Positions 63,077 through 64,000 of a DNA stretch of 64,000 bases are shown here, piece after piece; positions within the stretch are counted from its first letter, which is position 1, and each line of letters opens with the position of its first letter. A model generated the notes under the pieces. It worked only from the letters and a program-made list of their open reading frames with translations. It was not told where the DNA came from and ran no database searches. This stretch comes from Nocardia brevicatena NBRC 12119 (lineage in GTDB: Bacteria > Actinomycetota > Actinomycetes > Mycobacteriales > Mycobacteriaceae), in contig NZ_BAFU01000001.1 of the NCBI RefSeq assembly GCF_000308495.1, forward strand, positions 1 through 64,000. The letters are read 5' to 3'. A program made the position numbers and the translations under genes.

Positions 63077-63850
63077 TCAGGGTAGCCAGGAAACCCGTCC
63101 GTGCAACGCGCTGTATCCGATATAGGCGATGGTATCGATCACGGCGTGCGCGATGATCAACGGCCACAGGCGGCCGCTACGCTGCCAGTAGCGGCCGAAG
63201 ACCAGGCCCATCACGATATTGCCGAGCCCACCACCCAGACCCTGGTACAAGTGGTAGCTGCCGCGCAGCAGTGCCGAGGCCAACAGGGCAGAGTTCGCCG
63301 ACCACCCCAGCGCGCGCAGTCGAGTTATCAGATAGGCCACCACCACGATCTCTTCCGCCACGGAATTGGCGCAGGCCGACAGCACCAGAGCGGGCAGTCG
63401 CCACCAGTGTTCGGCCAGTGCGTCCGGTACGATCGTCACGCTGAACCCCAGCGTGTGTGCGATGAGGTAAAGAGCCAACCCGGGCAGCCCGATCACCGTG
63501 GCCAGCGCCAGGCCGGGCAACCCGTCCGGACGTAGCCGCGCCCGCGCGAGCCCGATGGCCCGCGGCCCGATTCCGCTGCGCCAGAGCAGATACAGTGCCA
63601 GCGCCGCCCAGGCGGCCAACCGCAGCACCCCGAGCAGCTGGAACAGCAGGTCGAGGGTGGGCTGCGCCGAACGTGACGCATTGAGCGCGACGGTCCGATC
63701 CCGGAAACCACCCGGCGCCGCGGCGCTGTCGATCAGCGAGAGTATCGCGTTCAGCCCGCTGAGTCCGAAGGTGACACAGAGCACCACGGGTATTTCGAGG
63801 CGGATCGCCGTCCGTTCTCGTTCCGTGGTGTCCGGGTTGATATCGCGCAT
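63077..63850 (-). CDS. CPBP-family intramembrane metalloprotease
   Basis: A 257-aa membrane protein with about seven helices and the CPBP (Abi/Rce1-like) motifs: motif 1 ANSVAEEIVVVAYLITRL with the Glu-Glu pair, motif 2 LLRGSYHLYQGLGG with a His in the place of the usual FxxxH, and motif 3 IIAHAVIDTIAYIG with His and Asp. These residues bind the catalytic metal. Members process prenylated or bacteriocin-related peptides or have unknown substrates. Starts at the ATG at 63850 (MRDINPDTTERERTAI). It lies upstream of the LCP gene on the same strand, 134 bp away. Confidence 0.92.
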   Translation of the reverse strand: MRDINPDTTERERTAIRLEIPVVLCVTFGLSGLNAILSLIDSAAAPGGFRDRTVALNASRSAQPTLDLLFQLLGVLRLAAWAALALYLLWRSGIGPRAIGLARARLRPDGLPGLALATVIGLPGLALYLIAHTLGFSVTIVPDALAEHWWRLPALVLSACANSVAEEIVVVAYLITRLRALGWSANSALLASALLRGSYHLYQGLGGGLGNIVMGLVFGRYWQRSGRLWPLIIAHAVIDTIAYIGYSALHGRVSWLP

Positions 63851-63891
63851 ATGCCGAATCTAGGCGCACTTCCGTATGGACTGTGGTGGTG

Positions 63892-64000
63892 TCAGCCGCG
63901 GCGTAGGCCGTTGAGGAAGGGGCAACCCGCGAGGGCGCGGACGGCGCGGCCGAGGGATTCGATGTCCTCGGCGGGGGTGGCGAATGGGAGTCGGAAGTCG
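63892..64000 (-). CDS. C-terminus of a PLP aminotransferase-like (MocR/class I) protein, partial
   Basis: Only the last 36 residues are inside the window: DFRLPFATPAEDIESLGRAV followed by RALAGCPFLNGLRRG and a stop at 63892-63894. The pattern 'R-L-P-F-A-x-P-x-E-D-I-E-x-L-x-R-A-V' is typical of the end of fold-type I aminotransferases, including the MocR/GntR transcription-factor branch. The start, active-site Lys and any DNA-binding domain are beyond the right edge, so the assignment is tentative. Confidence 0.55.
   Translation of the reverse strand, partial: DFRLPFATPAEDIESLGRAVRALAGCPFLNGLRRG

Overview
The window is high-GC, densely packed DNA from an actinobacterium of the Mycobacteriales, most probably a Nocardia or close relative. 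Three things point there. Positions 3056-15922 reproduce the mycobacterial block Rv0010c-Rv0020c plus its tRNA-Leu: PH-domain protein, crgA, trpG, pknB, pknA, pbpA, rodA, pstP, fhaB, fhaA. Positions 54809-62942 resemble the mycobacterial sodA / Rv3843c / glpQ1 / bfrB / LCP neighbourhood. GTG starts and 1-8 bp stop/start overlaps are frequent.

Layout. 1-2.9 kb: the end of a DrrAB-type ABC exporter, a small membrane protein and a rhomboid protease. 3-15.9 kb: the cell-division and cell-wall signalling block, seven genes reading right to left in one coupled unit from fhaA to pknB, then tRNA-Leu(CAG). 16-20 kb: an MHYT sensor, then a divergent old-yellow-enzyme/SDR pair whose shared promoter carries two KstR-like operators, then a methyltransferase. 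20.8-28.9 kb: a SpoIIM / RDD / DUF58 / MoxR / DUF4129 / membrane-protein island followed by a DUF4407 protein. 29.9-36 kb: gltBD behind a long, apparently structured leader. 36-43.5 kb: cutinase, histidine phosphatase, a Pro-rich membrane protein, LysX, an S4 protein, an RraA-like protein and a DUF5313 protein. 43.6-46.4 kb: a copper operon (unknown membrane protein, YcnI, CopC, CopD). 46.4-53.6 kb: DUF6474, a RecB-like nuclease, HtpG, a secreted GYDR-repeat protein, a type II 3-hydroxyacyl-CoA-dehydrogenase-like SDR, and a GDT1/TMEM165 manganese exporter. 54-64 kb: superoxide dismutase, unknown genes, an IS200/IS605-like scar joined to a rhodanese, a DUF4328 protein, GlpQ, DUF5926, ferritin with a frameshifted ferritin paralogue, an LCP ligase, a CPBP protease and the end of an aminotransferase-like gene.

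The genes form several working groups: cell-wall growth control by Ser/Thr phosphorylation (PknA/PknB/PstP acting on FhaA/FhaB, RodA and PbpA, with CrgA at the divisome); nitrogen assimilation (GltBD); copper handling (YcnI-CopC-CopD); and metal and oxidative-stress homeostasis (a manganese riboswitch driving GDT1, a SOD with the Mn-type Gln145, and ferritin behind a possible iron box).

The most distinctive observations are a yybP-ykoY manganese riboswitch ahead of GDT1, KstR-like operators between the OYE and SDR genes, an IS200/IS605 3'-end scar that appears to have replaced a rhodanese start codon, a frameshifted ferritin paralogue, a five-codon upstream ORF in the gltB leader, and two DnaA-box clusters. 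No wholly new multi-gene system is evident. Everything here was read by eye, with no database search.
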